Shown here in pieces: positions 16,106-27,078 of a stretch of 41,197 nucleotides of DNA; within the stretch, counting starts at the first letter, position 1, and every line of letters begins with the position of its first letter. The DNA is from Nitrospira sp. (GTDB lineage: Bacteria > Nitrospirota > Nitrospiria > Nitrospirales > Nitrospiraceae): positions 1-41,197 of the forward strand of contig JACCYV010000131.1 in NCBI GenBank assembly GCA_013696305.1, in the 5' to 3' direction. Made by a program: the position numbers and the translations under genes. The notes beneath the pieces are model-generated. The model was not told the DNA's origin. It did not search any database and saw only the letters and a list, made by a program, of their open reading frames with translations.

Positions 16106-18340
16106 TCAGCGTGGCGACCGGAACTGCCCCGATAGATACGCCTGTTGACGCAATTCATCAGCCCTCGTCGTTCCACGAGTCTTGAGATTGCGATACATGG
16201 CCAGGGCCCAGAGGGGAAAATATTGGCAATACCAATGATAACGAAGATAGAACACGCGAGGGAATCCCGTCCCGGTATGGCGTACCTCTTCCCAGGACCC
16301 ATCCTTCCGCTGATTGCGAATGAGGTAATGGATGCCCCGAGCCAGGCTAAATGAATCCGTCACACCGCCTGTCATGAGGGCCAAGAGAGCCCAGGCCGTT
16401 TGCGATGGAGTGCTGTCGCCGCGTCCACACTGCGAGACATCACCGTAGGACAGACAGGACTCACCCCACCCGCCATCAGGGTTTTGTTTCGATTCTACCC
16501 AACTGACCGCCCGGCGAATGTATGGGGACGAGAGATCCTCGCCGATCGCGCGCAGGCCGGACAGCACCGACCAGGTGCCGTACAGGTAATTCACCCCCCA
16601 CCGGCCATACCAGCTGCCGTCCTGCTCCTGATCCTTCTTCAGAAAAGCCAGTGCTGAGGCGACTGCGGGATGGGTCCAGTCATAGCCCAGGGTCGCAAAC
16701 ATTTCCAGGCATCGCCCCGCCAAATCGGCCGTGCTGGGGTCCAGGAGAGCTCGATGATCGGCGAAAGGAATGTAATTGAACACAATCTTGTTGTTGTCGA
16801 CATCGTAGGCGCCCCACCCTCCGTCGGAACCCTGCATGGAGACCACCCATCGACAACCACGGCGGATCGCCAGCCGTTGCTGTTCCTCGTCCTGGAGCCG
16901 GACTTTCGCCAAGGCCATGAGCACCACCGCTGAATCATCCACGTCCGGATACTGTTCGTTTTCAAATTGAAAATACCATCCACCAGGCTCCGCGCCAGGA
17001 GCAGAAACCACCCAATCCGCCACGGTTTTTGTCTGTTTCGATATCAACCAGGCGGCCGCCTTCTGGAGAACCGGATGGTCTTGCGGCATGCCCGCCTCAG
17101 ACAGCGCGTTGATGAGCAACGAGGTATCCCACACCGGAGAATGACAGGGCTGCAGATGCATGGCATCGACGCGTTGGCCGTTCACATACACGGTATCGTG
17201 TACTTCAAGCTCTTCGATCTCCTGCATCGCTTTCACCACAAGGGGATCGTCGTTGGGGTATCCGAGGCAATGCAACGCCATGACAGAATTGGCCATCGCG
17301 GGATAAATCGCGCCGAGACCGCCGCTCCCCTTCATATGATCGAGCATCCAGCGAGCGGCGTACCCGAGGGCCTTCTGCCGCACCCATTCGACCGGCGAAC
17401 GGTCGTAGATCTTGAGGAGTCCATCGAGATTGATGAAAAAATTCCTGGCCGTACACCACGTCCGGTCCTTCTTGAACGGAGGGACCATGCTGTAGTCGAT
17501 CTGCGTAGAGCGCTCCATGTAGAGCTCGTCGATGCCGTGCTCGCTGGGGATCCGGCATAACGGCCGTTTTGCAAAAATGATCAACAGAGGAATCAGCACC
17601 GCCCGCGACCAGTACGAAATCGCGTAGATACTGAAATAGAACCGTTTGGGCAGCAGCATGATTTCCGGAGGCATGCTGGGAATGCCACGCCAGTCATACT
17701 GCCCGAACAACGCCAACGCGATTTTTGTGAACACATTGGCCGCCGGCACACCGCCCTTGTCGAGGATGCAGGTTCGGGCGGCCACCATGCAGGGCTCGTC
17801 CGCGGACACACCGGACAGTTTTAACGCGAAATAGGCCTTCACCGACGCACTGATGTCGGCAGGCCCCCCATAGTAAATGGGCCAGCCGCCGCCGGGAAGC
17901 TGGGCGGATTTCAAATAATGGATCGCCTTGCGCTCGCGCTCCGCATCACCGCAACTCATGAAGCGGCGCAACATCAGGTACTCGGACGTGAGGGTCGTAT
18001 CGGCCTCCAGTTCCGCGACCCAATAGCCTTCAGAGGCATCTTGTCGCGCGAGAAACCAGGCCTGGCTTTTCCGGATCGCCTCTTCCAAGGCTTCGAGGTG
18101 GCCGGTCGAATGGGCCGGCGTCCGCTTGAACGCACTGTCGCCCGTAGCCGGCGCGGCGGGTTTGGTCGAGACGAGCCGAAGCACCGGCGCCGAAGCGAAG
18201 TCACGAGCTGCTCTGATCCTGGTTGGCACAGATACGAGCAGACTATCGGACAGACGATTGAAGAGCGTCTTAAGAAGTCGCATGACGTTATGCCGTGAAT
18301 CTGAAAATGCCGGCGGGATCGATAGTCGAGACGGTTTCAT
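16106..18340 (-). CDS. shc: Squalene-hopene cyclase
   Basis: This 744-residue enzyme cyclises squalene to hopene in the inner membrane. It shows the acid motif DVDD (466-469, in YPDVDDSAVVLMAL), several QW repeats (for example QGSDGGWG, QDGSWYGRWG, QNPDGGWG, QRKDGSWEE) and the C-terminal GTGFPRVFYLRYHWY segment. The first 65 residues are basic and longer than in many homologues. Neither the ATG at 18340 nor one at residue 20 (18283) has a clear ribosome site, so the start is uncertain. A promoter lies about 60 bp upstream. It heads a unit continuing into hpnG and the mla genes. Confidence 0.95.
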   Translation of the reverse strand: MKPSRLSIPPAFSDSRHNVMRLLKTLFNRLSDSLLVSVPTRIRAARDFASAPVLRLVSTKPAAPATGDSAFKRTPAHSTGHLEALEEAIRKSQAWFLARQDASEGYWVAELEADTTLTSEYLMLRRFMSCGDAERERKAIHYLKSAQLPGGGWPIYYGGPADISASVKAYFALKLSGVSADEPCMVAARTCILDKGGVPAANVFTKIALALFGQYDWRGIPSMPPEIMLLPKRFYFSIYAISYWSRAVLIPLLIIFAKRPLCRIPSEHGIDELYMERSTQIDYSMVPPFKKDRTWCTARNFFINLDGLLKIYDRSPVEWVRQKALGYAARWMLDHMKGSGGLGAIYPAMANSVMALHCLGYPNDDPLVVKAMQEIEELEVHDTVYVNGQRVDAMHLQPCHSPVWDTSLLINALSEAGMPQDHPVLQKAAAWLISKQTKTVADWVVSAPGAEPGGWYFQFENEQYPDVDDSAVVLMALAKVRLQDEEQQRLAIRRGCRWVVSMQGSDGGWGAYDVDNNKIVFNYIPFADHRALLDPSTADLAGRCLEMFATLGYDWTHPAVASALAFLKKDQEQDGSWYGRWGVNYLYGTWSVLSGLRAIGEDLSSPYIRRAVSWVESKQNPDGGWGESCLSYGDVSQCGRGDSTPSQTAWALLALMTGGVTDSFSLARGIHYLIRNQRKDGSWEEVRHTGTGFPRVFYLRYHWYCQYFPLWALAMYRNLKTRGTTRADELRQQAYLSGQFRSPR

Positions 18341-18398
18341 CGATCAGCGAGCACACACATGAAACCGCACCATACCAAGTCGTCACCATGCGTAGAAT

Positions 18399-18427
18399 TG
18401 TATAACAAACCCGCCCGGGGCAGTCAA
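18399..18427 (-). promoter_or_regulatory. Sigma70-type promoter of the shc-hpnG-mla unit
   Basis: On the minus strand TTGACT (18422-18427), a 17-bp spacer and TATACA (18399-18404, extended as TATACAAT) form a near-consensus promoter. Transcription would start near 18392, 50-110 bp before the two possible shc starts. No other promoter of similar quality was seen in the following genes. Confidence 0.7.
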
Positions 18428-18482
18428 GGGAACGAGGGTCCTGCCCTATGCCATAACGGCGCCGACGCATCGCTTTGTTGCG

Positions 18483-21400
18483 CTAGGCCGGCTGGAGATC
18501 GCCGAGCTTCACGGAAATCAATGTTGAGACGCCGGGCTCTTCCATCGTTACCCCGAATAACGAATCCGCCATCGCCATCGTTCGCTTGTTGTGGGTGATG
18601 ACCAGGAACTGCGCCGTGGTCGACAGGCCGCGCAATACGGTCGTGAACCGTCCGATGTTTTCTTCGTCGAGCGGCGCGTCGATTTCGTCCAGAATACAGA
18701 ACGGGGTCGGACGGATCAGGAAGCTGGCGATCAAGAGGGCCATCGCCGTGAGCGTCTTCTCGCCTCCGGACAACATGGTAATGCTTTTCAGCCGCTTTCC
18801 CGGCGGCTGTGCGACGATTTCGACGCCGGGCTCCCGTGCTCCATTGTCCTCCGCGCCCTCTTCCAGCGGTGCCTCGATCAATTGCAACTCGGCGCGCCCA
18901 CCGGGAAAGAATTGCGCAAAGACTTCCCTGAACTTCTCCTGCAGTTCGTTGAAGGTTTCCACGAACATATCCTTCGTCGTTCGGTTGATGCGGTGAATGA
19001 TTTCCTTGAGCGCGGCGATGGACGTGGAGAGATCCTGCTCTTGTGTCGTCAAAAAGTGATATCGCTCCTCCAGCTCCCGATGCTCGTCGATTGCCGCCAG
19101 ATTGATCGCGCCCATCCGGTCCAGCCGCTCACGGATTTTCTGAATCTGCTCCCGCAGCTGCGGCGTCTCAAGGATCGACGCGGAGACCGGCGGCGTCAGT
19201 TCGTCGATCGCGGGCGGTTCATCCGTCGGTAGCGCACATAACGTAGGCGGATGGATTTGATAGGTACCGGTGAGGGTGCTCTCAATCGTCGAGAGATGTG
19301 CCTTGACCTCAGCTTTGCGCACTTCCGCTGTCATCCGACGGTCGTGCAAGGCGGACAAACTCTGCCGCACCGCGGTGAGAAACTCTTCCATCGCATGCAG
19401 CCTGGTCATTTCATGCGCCTGGTTTTCCTGTGCCGCCACCAACTCGGCTTTAATCCCGTCGACCTCGGCTCCCACTTCACGACACAACGTTTCCTGTCGG
19501 GTCTGTTCCTCCCGGCTGTTCTCAATGGCCTGAACCAACTCGGCGACTTGCTCGTCCAGGTCAATGGCTCGCTGTTGTGCCGCATCGAGTCGTTGGGTGA
19601 AGCGTGCGATATCGTTGGTTCCATGGTCTCGCCGCCCGCGGAGGCTCTCCAGGGACAATCGAACGTCGGTCAACCGTTGCTGAAGCAGCATGCCTTGGCC
19701 TTCGATGGCACTCAGCCACTCCCTTACCTGAAGCAAGCCCGCTTCCTGGCCGGCCTTCTCGGACACCCATTGCCCAAGTTGCCCTTGGCGGGAAAGGAGT
19801 TCCTCCTGCAGGCGCTCATGTTCAGCCAGACCCCGCTGAAGTTCTTCCCCCAAGACATCCATCCGTCGATGCACTTCTCCACACTGGCGTTCAACACCCG
19901 CATCGTCTTTTTGCAGGGATAATTCCAACATCTCCGCTTCCCGAATAGCCCTGGCGAGACGTTGCTCGTCTTCTCGCACCAGGACCAACCCGGCGGACGC
20001 CTCGTCCCGCGCCACCCTGGTTTGTTCAAGCGCCTGCACCGCTTCGGTCCGGCGTGCCTCCAATTCCAGGACTTCGCGACGACGCTGGAGCAACCCTCCT
20101 CCTCGATGGCTGCCTCCGCCGGCAATCACGCCGGCGGCATCCAGCATCTCGCCGGATAAAGTCACGCAGGTTGGACCTCCTGGGGCCGACCACTGGTACC
20201 GCGCCCAGAGCTGCAGCGCGACGGCCAGCGATTCCACGATCACGATTCCTTCGAACAGATAACCCAAAGTCGGCGCGGATTCCCCCTCGGCGCGAATCAC
20301 GTCGACCGCACGGCCCACCACCCCCGGCTCTCCGTTGATAGCCGACCACCAGGCCGCCGGGGAATCGGCCGACGTATTAGACACCCACCTCAACTGCTGT
20401 GGAATGAAAGCCCCGCGACCCAACTCTTTTTCTATTAAAAACTCGACCGCGCGGCAGGCCGCCAGCGGCTCATCGACCAACCAGCCACGCACGCGTTCCC
20501 CCAAAATCGTTTCGACGGCCCGATCCAGCCCCGGGGGAATGACCAACCATTCCGCCAGGGCCTCCCGGACTCCGTCGCAGGTTTTGAGCGCAGTTCCCTC
20601 TTCCTCACCTGCTCTACCGTATCCCATTTCTTCACGCACGACGCCTTGCAAGACGCCGAGTCGCGATTCCACCCCGGCAACCTCTTCCGAAAGCCGGACG
20701 ATATCGCGATTCAATCCGGCAATCTGGGCACCGAGTCCCTCAATACGCTCGATCGCCGCCTGGCGTTCGGCCATGAGCCCCTGAATACGATGACCGGCCT
20801 CTTCCTTCTGCGCCGTGAGAAGATGACGCTGCTCGTCCAACGCAGCGACTTGCTCCATCAGGATTTCTCGCTCTCGCGAAACCCGTTCCGACCGAGCGGC
20901 CGTTTCCTGCCGGCGGGTGGTCAGTTGCGTGAGGCTCTGCTCCGTATTCGCCACCAGCACGGCAAGGTTCAACACGTCGCGCCGGGCTCGTTCTTCCTCG
21001 GCTACCGCCGCTGCGCGCTGTCCGGCCAGAGCTTGAGCTTCGACATCCCACTGCTGAAACTGTGCGTCCTGCCCGGCGATATCTCTCTCCAGCTGCAGCA
21101 ACATCGCGCGGAGCTCTTCGATCTCCGCCCGCCCCTGTTCCTGGTCGGAAGCCAGCCGGTCCATTTCCTGCGCGGCCTGGACGCGTTGCCGTTCAAACAA
21201 TTCCGTTCGATTCCGCTCGACTTCAGCCGCCGTCAACGCATGCGATTGCCGCTGTTCCGTTCCGGCTAATGTCTCGCGCACGCATGCAATGGCCTCCGCC
21301 GCATCGTTCATGCGCAGTCTGATGGCCTCCTGTTCCGAGCCCAGGCGAGCTTGCTCGGCCACCTGTTCGGTTTCATGCGATTCCACTTCTCGCGCTTCTC

Positions 21401-22163
21401 GATCGACGGCTTCAAGGTCCGCATGCATCGTGCGATAGTCGCGGGATAAGAGTTCGATTTCGAGGCCTCGAGCCTCCTGCTGCAAGGTTTGGTAGGAGCG
21501 GGCCTGGCGGGCCTGGCGCTCGAGCGAATTCAGCTGCTTTTTCACTTCCGCCACGATGTCGCGGACGCGTAGCATGTTTTGCTGAGTCGACTCGAGCTTC
21601 CGCAGGGCTTCGATTTTCTGTCTCTTGTAGCGAACGATGCCGGCGGTTTCTTCGATCAGTTCCCGGCGGTCTTGCGGCGAGGCTTGGAGGATTTGCTCGA
21701 TCCGGCCCTGCTCAATGACGGTATGGCCTTTGGATCCCGCTCTGGTTTCGATCAAAACGCTCCGGATGTCTTTCAGCCGGCACGCGGTCTTATTGATGAG
21801 ATATTCACTATCTCCATTTCGATAGAGTCGCCGGGTGATCATCAGTTCCTGGTACTCGCTGAGCTGGCTCGGCAACCCTGCAATCGCATTCAATCGTAAC
21901 TCACCCAGCCCGCCGATGATCAGCGAGACCTCCACCAACCCCAGCGGCTTCCGAACTTCGGTGCCATTGAAGATGACATCTTCCATGCGTTCGCTTCGGA
22001 GAGTCTTCGTGCTTTGCTCACCCAATACCCACAGGATGGCGTCTACCACATTGCTCTTGCCGCTGCCATTCGGCCCGACGATGGCCGTGATGCCTTTCGG
22101 GAATTGAATCTTTGCCTCCGCAAACGATTTGAATCCGAGCATGTCCAATGACTTCAGGTACAC
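18483..22163 (-). CDS. smc: Chromosome segregation protein SMC
   Basis: This 1226-residue condensin ATPase has Walker A GPNGSGKS (residues 30-37), long coiled coils from about 165 to 500 and 660 to 1000, and a hinge between them ([15 protein letters not shown] through GVIAGGG). The C-terminal signature and Walker B are [18 protein letters not shown] and [14 protein letters not shown]. The protein starts with GTG at 22161-22163, where GGAGG lies six bases upstream and the peptide begins [15 protein letters not shown] as in the family. It lies 185 bp after ispH; scpA and scpB are not in the window. The spacer 22164-22348 shows no clear signal beyond a T-rich run. Confidence 0.97.
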   Translation of the reverse strand: MYLKSLDMLGFKSFAEAKIQFPKGITAIVGPNGSGKSNVVDAILWVLGEQSTKTLRSERMEDVIFNGTEVRKPLGLVEVSLIIGGLGELRLNAIAGLPSQLSEYQELMITRRLYRNGDSEYLINKTACRLKDIRSVLIETRAGSKGHTVIEQGRIEQILQASPQDRRELIEETAGIVRYKRQKIEALRKLESTQQNMLRVRDIVAEVKKQLNSLERQARQARSYQTLQQEARGLEIELLSRDYRTMHADLEAVDREAREVESHETEQVAEQARLGSEQEAIRLRMNDAAEAIACVRETLAGTEQRQSHALTAAEVERNRTELFERQRVQAAQEMDRLASDQEQGRAEIEELRAMLLQLERDIAGQDAQFQQWDVEAQALAGQRAAAVAEEERARRDVLNLAVLVANTEQSLTQLTTRRQETAARSERVSREREILMEQVAALDEQRHLLTAQKEEAGHRIQGLMAERQAAIERIEGLGAQIAGLNRDIVRLSEEVAGVESRLGVLQGVVREEMGYGRAGEEEGTALKTCDGVREALAEWLVIPPGLDRAVETILGERVRGWLVDEPLAACRAVEFLIEKELGRGAFIPQQLRWVSNTSADSPAAWWSAINGEPGVVGRAVDVIRAEGESAPTLGYLFEGIVIVESLAVALQLWARYQWSAPGGPTCVTLSGEMLDAAGVIAGGGSHRGGGLLQRRREVLELEARRTEAVQALEQTRVARDEASAGLVLVREDEQRLARAIREAEMLELSLQKDDAGVERQCGEVHRRMDVLGEELQRGLAEHERLQEELLSRQGQLGQWVSEKAGQEAGLLQVREWLSAIEGQGMLLQQRLTDVRLSLESLRGRRDHGTNDIARFTQRLDAAQQRAIDLDEQVAELVQAIENSREEQTRQETLCREVGAEVDGIKAELVAAQENQAHEMTRLHAMEEFLTAVRQSLSALHDRRMTAEVRKAEVKAHLSTIESTLTGTYQIHPPTLCALPTDEPPAIDELTPPVSASILETPQLREQIQKIRERLDRMGAINLAAIDEHRELEERYHFLTTQEQDLSTSIAALKEIIHRINRTTKDMFVETFNELQEKFREVFAQFFPGGRAELQLIEAPLEEGAEDNGAREPGVEIVAQPPGKRLKSITMLSGGEKTLTAMALLIASFLIRPTPFCILDEIDAPLDEENIGRFTTVLRGLSTTAQFLVITHNKRTMAMADSLFGVTMEEPGVSTLISVKLGDLQPA

Positions 22164-22348
22164 CGGCGACCTCCAAAGCAAGAAGGTTGGATGTGACGGA
22201 TTTTTTAGGAATAAAACGGAGATCTTCTATCACAGGATAGGCAGCAAAGCAAAGAAAAACACCCGATATGGGGGAATGGTTCTCAGCACCTACAACATAT
22301 GGAAACTGATGAACGATGACCCTTTGAACGGAACGGCACCCGGCAAAC

Positions 22349-23311
22349 TTAATTCGCCGAGGCCGTCGTACGCGAAATGGACTCGATCGTCACCAATTCT
22401 TTCGGCAGGAGAAACTCGACATCTTCCTCGATCACGGTCAGCTCCTCGACTTCTTCAGAAGACCCGAGGCGCTTCAGGTACGCGACGACTTCGGTGACAA
22501 GCACTTCCGGGGCAGAGGCTCCGGCCGAGAGTCCAACGCTCTTGGCATCTTTCAACCAATCGGGATTGATGTCCGATGCCGCGTCGATGAGGTAGGACGG
22601 AATGCCGCAGTGCTCTCCCAGTTCGCGAAGGCGATTCGAGTTCGAGCTGTTCGGCGAACCGATCACGAGAATGACATCGACGAGCTTCGACAGCGACTTG
22701 ACGGCATTCTGGCGGTTCTGCGTCGCATAGCAAATATCTTCCTGGTGCGGACCCTTGATAGTGGGGAACCGCAGATGCAACGCGTCGACGATGTCTCGAC
22801 ATTCATCGACGCTCAGCGTGGTCTGCGTGACATAGGACAGATTCTGCGTCTTTTCGACATGCAGCTTTTCCACATCCTGCACCGAGGACACCAGGTGAAA
22901 TTTGTCTGGAAGTTGGCCCAATGTCCCGATTACCTCCGGATGCCCCGCATGGCCGATGAGAATCAATTCGTACCCCTGCGCATAGTCGCGATTCACCTCA
23001 TTGTGGACCTTGATGACCAGCGGGCAGGTGGCGTCGATGACATGCAAGCGACGGCTCTGCGCCTCTTCCCACACCGATTTCGCCACACCGTGGGCGCTGA
23101 AAATGACCACCGATCCTTCGGGCACTTCATTCAGTTCTTCCACGAACACGGCGCCTTTGTGTCGAAGCGAGTTCACGACATGTCGGCTGTGCACGATCTC
23201 ATGGCGCACATAAATCGGCGCTCCGTATTTTTTAAGCGAGAGATCGACGATATCGATGGCGCGGTCCACGCCCGCGCAGAATCCACGAGGATTGGCTAAA
23301 TAGATCTTCAT
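22349..23311 (-). CDS. ispH: 4-Hydroxy-3-methylbut-2-enyl diphosphate reductase (IspH/LytB)
   Basis: This 320-residue Fe-S enzyme converts HMBPP to IPP and DMAPP, the last MEP step. The three cluster cysteines are C12 (GFCAGVDRA), C96 (DATCP) and C194 (DICYAT), with the active-site segments [13 protein letters not shown] and [11 protein letters not shown]. The ATG at 23309-23311 is chosen because family proteins begin [14 protein letters not shown]; the upstream in-frame ATG adds 22 unrelated residues. A GAGGGGGAAAG lies before the start. It diverges from phoB. Confidence 0.96.
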   Translation of the reverse strand: MKIYLANPRGFCAGVDRAIDIVDLSLKKYGAPIYVRHEIVHSRHVVNSLRHKGAVFVEELNEVPEGSVVIFSAHGVAKSVWEEAQSRRLHVIDATCPLVIKVHNEVNRDYAQGYELILIGHAGHPEVIGTLGQLPDKFHLVSSVQDVEKLHVEKTQNLSYVTQTTLSVDECRDIVDALHLRFPTIKGPHQEDICYATQNRQNAVKSLSKLVDVILVIGSPNSSNSNRLRELGEHCGIPSYLIDAASDINPDWLKDAKSVGLSAGASAPEVLVTEVVAYLKRLGSSEEVEELTVIEEDVEFLLPKELVTIESISRTTASAN

Positions 23312-23370
23312 ACTCGGTCTTTCCCCCTCACGATCACCGGCCGCGGTCGGGCCTGCTGAGAGAGTTGATG

Positions 23371-23415
23371 ACGTCACTGCACGATCACCTTACGTCAGAC
23401 CCGCCCTTGTCGTCA
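23371..23415. promoter_or_regulatory. CGTCA repeats in the ispH-phoB divergent spacer
   Basis: The sequence holds TGACGTCA (a perfect palindrome centred on 23371-23372), ACGTCA at 23392-23397 and TCGTCA at 23410-23415, with about 21- and 18-bp spacings. This could be an operator for a regulator acting on phoB or ispH. It does not match the E. coli Pho box well. Confidence 0.3.
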
Positions 23416-23484
23416 ACAGATTCGTCCCGGCCCTTTCCTCGCGACGGGCTTGAGGCCGCTCAGCCGTTGTGGGAGAATCCCGCC

Positions 23485-24201
23485 ATGTCACCCTCCGCGA
23501 CCAACTACAAAAAAATTCTAATCGTCGAAGATGAGAAAGATATTCTTCATCTCGTCAAACTCTACCTGGAAAAGGAGGGTTTTCGCACCGTCTCCGCGAT
23601 GACGGGCGCGGAAGGGCTCCGTCAGGTCAAGGCTGAACATCCCGACTTGATCATTCTCGACCTGATGTTGCCTGAAATGGACGGGCTGGAAGTCTGCAAG
23701 CGGATCCGCCTGAATCAGGATACCGCGCTCCTCCCCATTCTCATGCTGACCGCCAAGGCCGAAGAATCCGACACCGTGATCGGTCTCGAATTGGGGGCCG
23801 ACGACTACGTGACCAAACCCTTCAGTCCCAAAGCGCTGGTGGCGCGCGTCAAGGCCCTGCTTAGGCGGCTGGAGCGGAACGCAAACAATCCCCAGACTTT
23901 GTATCACTACGGTGCATTGATGGTCGATCTGTCCCGGCATGAAGTCCGGCTGCAGGGAGAGGAAGTGATGCTCACCGCCAAGGAGTTCGGCCTGTTGGAG
24001 CACCTGCTGCGCAATGTCGGACGCGTGCTCACGCGCGACGTCTTGCTCAACGCCGTCTGGGGCTACGACTATTACGGCACCACCCGCACGGTCGATGTCC
24101 ACGTGCGCCGGCTCAAGCAAAAACTTCCGCTCTTGAATGACGCCATCCTGTCGGTCAAATCGCTCGGGTACAAACTTCGTGAATCCGACATGCCTGCATG
24201 A
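23485..24201 (+). CDS. phoB: Phosphate response regulator (PhoB-type, OmpR family)
   Basis: This 238-residue protein has a receiver domain (residues about 10-125) with acidic pocket VEDEKD, phosphoacceptor D59 (LDLMLPEMDG), T in LTAKAE and K in VTKPFSP. A winged-helix DNA-binding domain follows (RLQGEEVMLTAKEFGLLEHLL, ending GYKLRES). The ATG at 23485 has GGGAG upstream; longer frames reach back over the divergent spacer and lack a site. Its stop overlaps the kinase start (ATGA). The neighbouring phosphate transporter supports the PhoB call, though other OmpR regulators look alike. Confidence 0.87.
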   Translation: MSPSATNYKKILIVEDEKDILHLVKLYLEKEGFRTVSAMTGAEGLRQVKAEHPDLIILDLMLPEMDGLEVCKRIRLNQDTALLPILMLTAKAEESDTVIGLELGADDYVTKPFSPKALVARVKALLRRLERNANNPQTLYHYGALMVDLSRHEVRLQGEEVMLTAKEFGLLEHLLRNVGRVLTRDVLLNAVWGYDYYGTTRTVDVHVRRLKQKLPLLNDAILSVKSLGYKLRESDMPA

Positions 24202-26057
24202 ACATCGGCATCCGATGGAAAGTTGCGCTCGGCACCCTTGCAGCCGTCATGTTCGGCCTCGCCGTGGCCGGCTGGCTGGTCATTCGCTCAGTCGAACAGA
24301 CGGAACTCAGCCGCACCGCCGACACGCTGGATGCCCGGGGCGGATTGGCCGTGATGTCGCTCAGACCGCTGTTCGACCAATCCGGCCAAACCGTCCCGGA
24401 GCCGTTGCTCCACGCAACCGTTCGTGAACTCAGTCACCATGCCCGCGTCCGCATCACCGTTATCCGGCACGATGGTACCGTGCTGGCCGACAGCTCCGTC
24501 CCTGTCGACGGACTGGCCGGCGTCGACAACCATCTCTCCCGCCCTGAAGTCGCGCAGGCGCTGGCGTCGGGACGCGGCACGGACATCAGGGCGAGTCACA
24601 CCACCGGAGAACGCACGTATTATGTCGCGCGCCTGCTGTCAGACCCTGCCGCCTTACACCCAGGCCTCCCGGTTATCAGACTCGGACTATCGCTGACCTC
24701 ACTCGACGAACGCGTGCGCCATATCCAGCGGGATCTGGCGGCCGCTTTCGGCGTCGCGTTTCTCGTCGCCATGGCCCTCAGCCTCTGGGTTTCGCGCAAT
24801 CTCACGAAGCCATTGTCGGAGATGGCCGCCGCTGCCCGTCAGCTGGCCAGCGGAACCCCCGGCATCCGCCTGGTCGTCTCGTCGACCGACGAGGTCGGCC
24901 TGCTCGCCCAGACACTCAACCACATGACCGATCAGTTGGAGACGAAAATCAAGGAAGTCTCCGACGACCGCGCGCAACTCTTAGCCATGTTGATCGCCAT
25001 GGTCGAGGGCGTCATGGTGCTGGATTATCGCGGCACGGTGGTTCAGGTGAATCCGGCACTGGAACGCATGTTCGCCTTGGGACTGATGGAATCACGGGGA
25101 CGTCACTACGCCGACCTCATTCGGCACGAAGGGCTCAATGCGATCGTGTCCTCGGTGTTGCAGACGCGCTCCGGCCAGGGTAGCGAAATTACCCTCTCGC
25201 CGACCGGACGAAGCCTGCGCGTCGAAGCCTCGATTGCAGGCGGCAGTCGCGAGCAGGAGGCCTGCGCAGTGTTCGTGTTTCACGACATGACGGAACTGCG
25301 GCGCCTGGAAAAGATCCGCAAGGATTTCGTCGCCAACGTCTCGCACGAACTCCGTACCCCCCTGACCTCCATCAAGGGCTACGTGGAAGCCCTCCTGGAC
25401 GGAGGGAAAGACGAACCGGACACGGCGACGGGATTTCTGGAAATCATCATGCGGCAGAGCAACCGCCTCAATCTGATTTTGGACGATTTGTTACAGCTGT
25501 CACAAATCGAATCCGGACAGGTGCTGTTCCGGCACGAGCCCGTTGAACTCCGCGCCTTATTGGAACGGACGGTGGCTGTGATCAAGCCCCTGGCGGACAA
25601 GAAACATCATACGATCGAGCTCTCACTGCCCGACGAGTTGTTGGTGGTCGAGGGCGATGAGGAACGGCTGGTGCAAATCTTCATCAACCTGCTTGAAAAC
25701 GCCGTGAAATACACCCCGGATTACGGACGAATCTCCGTGAGCATCCGCCCTGCCGTACAGAGCCGGACGACATCACCACGCACCATGATTGAAATTGTGG
25801 TGGCAGACTCGGGGATCGGCATTCCGGAAGCAGACCGACCGCGTGTGTTCGAACGGTTCTATCGGGTGGATAAAGCCCGCTCTCGCGAACTCGGTGGGAC
25901 CGGCCTCGGCCTCGCCATTGTGAAACATCTCGTGGACGCCCACAGCGGGCACGTGTGGGTCGAGGGCAATGCTCCCCGGGGCAGCCGGTTTGTCGTCCAT
26001 TTGCCCGCCGCGCAGGAGTCGCCTACACTAGTCTTGACAAGAGCAGGTAACAAATAG
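24198..26057 (+). CDS. phoR: Phosphate sensor histidine kinase (PhoR-type)
   Basis: This 619-residue kinase has two membrane segments (about 9-30 and 182-202), an extracytoplasmic sensor domain between them, a HAMP domain (LTKPLSEMAAAARQLASG) and a PAS domain (about 255-370). HisKA carries H383 (VSHELRTPL), and the ATPase domain has N box NLLENAVKYTPD, G1 DSGIGIPE, F box VFERFYRVDKARS and G2 GGTGLGLAI. It starts inside phoB's stop codon. Its last 35 bases overlap the convergent PiT gene. The large periplasmic sensor differs from E. coli PhoR, which lacks one, so it may sense a ligand directly. Confidence 0.87.
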   Translation: MNIGIRWKVALGTLAAVMFGLAVAGWLVIRSVEQTELSRTADTLDARGGLAVMSLRPLFDQSGQTVPEPLLHATVRELSHHARVRITVIRHDGTVLADSSVPVDGLAGVDNHLSRPEVAQALASGRGTDIRASHTTGERTYYVARLLSDPAALHPGLPVIRLGLSLTSLDERVRHIQRDLAAAFGVAFLVAMALSLWVSRNLTKPLSEMAAAARQLASGTPGIRLVVSSTDEVGLLAQTLNHMTDQLETKIKEVSDDRAQLLAMLIAMVEGVMVLDYRGTVVQVNPALERMFALGLMESRGRHYADLIRHEGLNAIVSSVLQTRSGQGSEITLSPTGRSLRVEASIAGGSREQEACAVFVFHDMTELRRLEKIRKDFVANVSHELRTPLTSIKGYVEALLDGGKDEPDTATGFLEIIMRQSNRLNLILDDLLQLSQIESGQVLFRHEPVELRALLERTVAVIKPLADKKHHTIELSLPDELLVVEGDEERLVQIFINLLENAVKYTPDYGRISVSIRPAVQSRTTSPRTMIEIVVADSGIGIPEADRPRVFERFYRVDKARSRELGGTGLGLAIVKHLVDAHSGHVWVEGNAPRGSRFVVHLPAAQESPTLVLTRAGNK

Positions 26058-27015
26058 TCGAGAGGAGCGCGGCTCCTGGCAGGGTGAAGAGCCAGGCCGA
26101 CAGAATTCGTCTCGTCACACCCCATCGCACCGCCGACAGTCGTTTCACCGCTCCCACGCCCATGACCGTGGAGGTGATCGTATGAGTCGTGCTGACCGGA
26201 AGCCCGATATGGGCTGTCACCAATAATACGACGGCGGCTCCCGTCTCAGCGGCAAACCCATGTACCGGTTCCAGCTTGACGATGCGCATTCCCAAGGTCC
26301 GGACGATGCGCCATCCACCTATCGCCGTGCCGAGCCCCATGGCGAGGGCGCAGGAACCGATCACCCACGTCGGCACTTCCACCGTCGGAAGCACGCCCGC
26401 CGACACGAGCGCCAGTGTGATGATCCCCATGGATTTTTGAGCATCATTCGCTCCATGACTGAATGCCATAAAACTGGCGGAGACCAGCTGCAGCCGGGAG
26501 AACAGTCGCAGGGCCAGCGCACGCGGCACGCGAAAAAACATCCAGCTCAGGGCGATCATCAGGATCAGTCCGATGGCGAAGCCAAAAAAGGGAGACAAGA
26601 CCATCGCCTCCAGCACGGCGCGCAGCCCGGAAAATTTGACGGCCCCCACCCCGCCGTGCGTCAGCGCGGCGCCGACCAACCCGCCGATGAGCGCATGAGA
26701 TGAACTCGTCGGCAGGCCTAACACCAAGGTAAAGAGATTCCACATGATCGCGCCGGCCAAGGCCGAAGCCACCACCACCTGCGTCACCGACTGGGGGTCG
26801 ACGATCCCGGTTCCAACCATCTTGGCGACCGCTGTCGACATGAACGCCCCGGCCACGTTGAGCACACCCGCCACCAATACCGCGGTGGAGGGACTCACCA
26901 CGCGGGTCGAGACCACCGTGGCGATCGCATTGGCGCTGTCATGCCATCCATTGGAAAAATCGAAGAGCAGTGCCAGGATCACGACAACCAATAACAGCCC
27001 GCTCAGTTCAGCCAT
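26023..27015 (-). CDS. pit: PiT family inorganic phosphate transporter
   Basis: This 330-residue membrane protein has about ten hydrophobic helices. The duplicated PiT signature is visible twice: GWHDSANAIATVVSTRVVSP near the N-terminus and SHGANDAQKSMGIITLAL in the second half. PiT proteins import phosphate (or metal-phosphate) with cations. GGAG lies before the ATG. The gene follows the DUF47/PhoU-like gene by 63 bp, a standard pairing, and converges with phoR with a 35-bp overlap. Confidence 0.95.
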   Translation of the reverse strand: MAELSGLLLVVVILALLFDFSNGWHDSANAIATVVSTRVVSPSTAVLVAGVLNVAGAFMSTAVAKMVGTGIVDPQSVTQVVVASALAGAIMWNLFTLVLGLPTSSSHALIGGLVGAALTHGGVGAVKFSGLRAVLEAMVLSPFFGFAIGLILMIALSWMFFRVPRALALRLFSRLQLVSASFMAFSHGANDAQKSMGIITLALVSAGVLPTVEVPTWVIGSCALAMGLGTAIGGWRIVRTLGMRIVKLEPVHGFAAETGAAVVLLVTAHIGLPVSTTHTITSTVMGVGAVKRLSAVRWGVTRRILSAWLFTLPGAALLSTICYLLLSRLV

Positions 27016-27078
27016 GCATGCCGGCTCCTACTCTTCGGATAGTGATCTGGATTGGTGTCAGAGGAACGCGGAAGGCGT

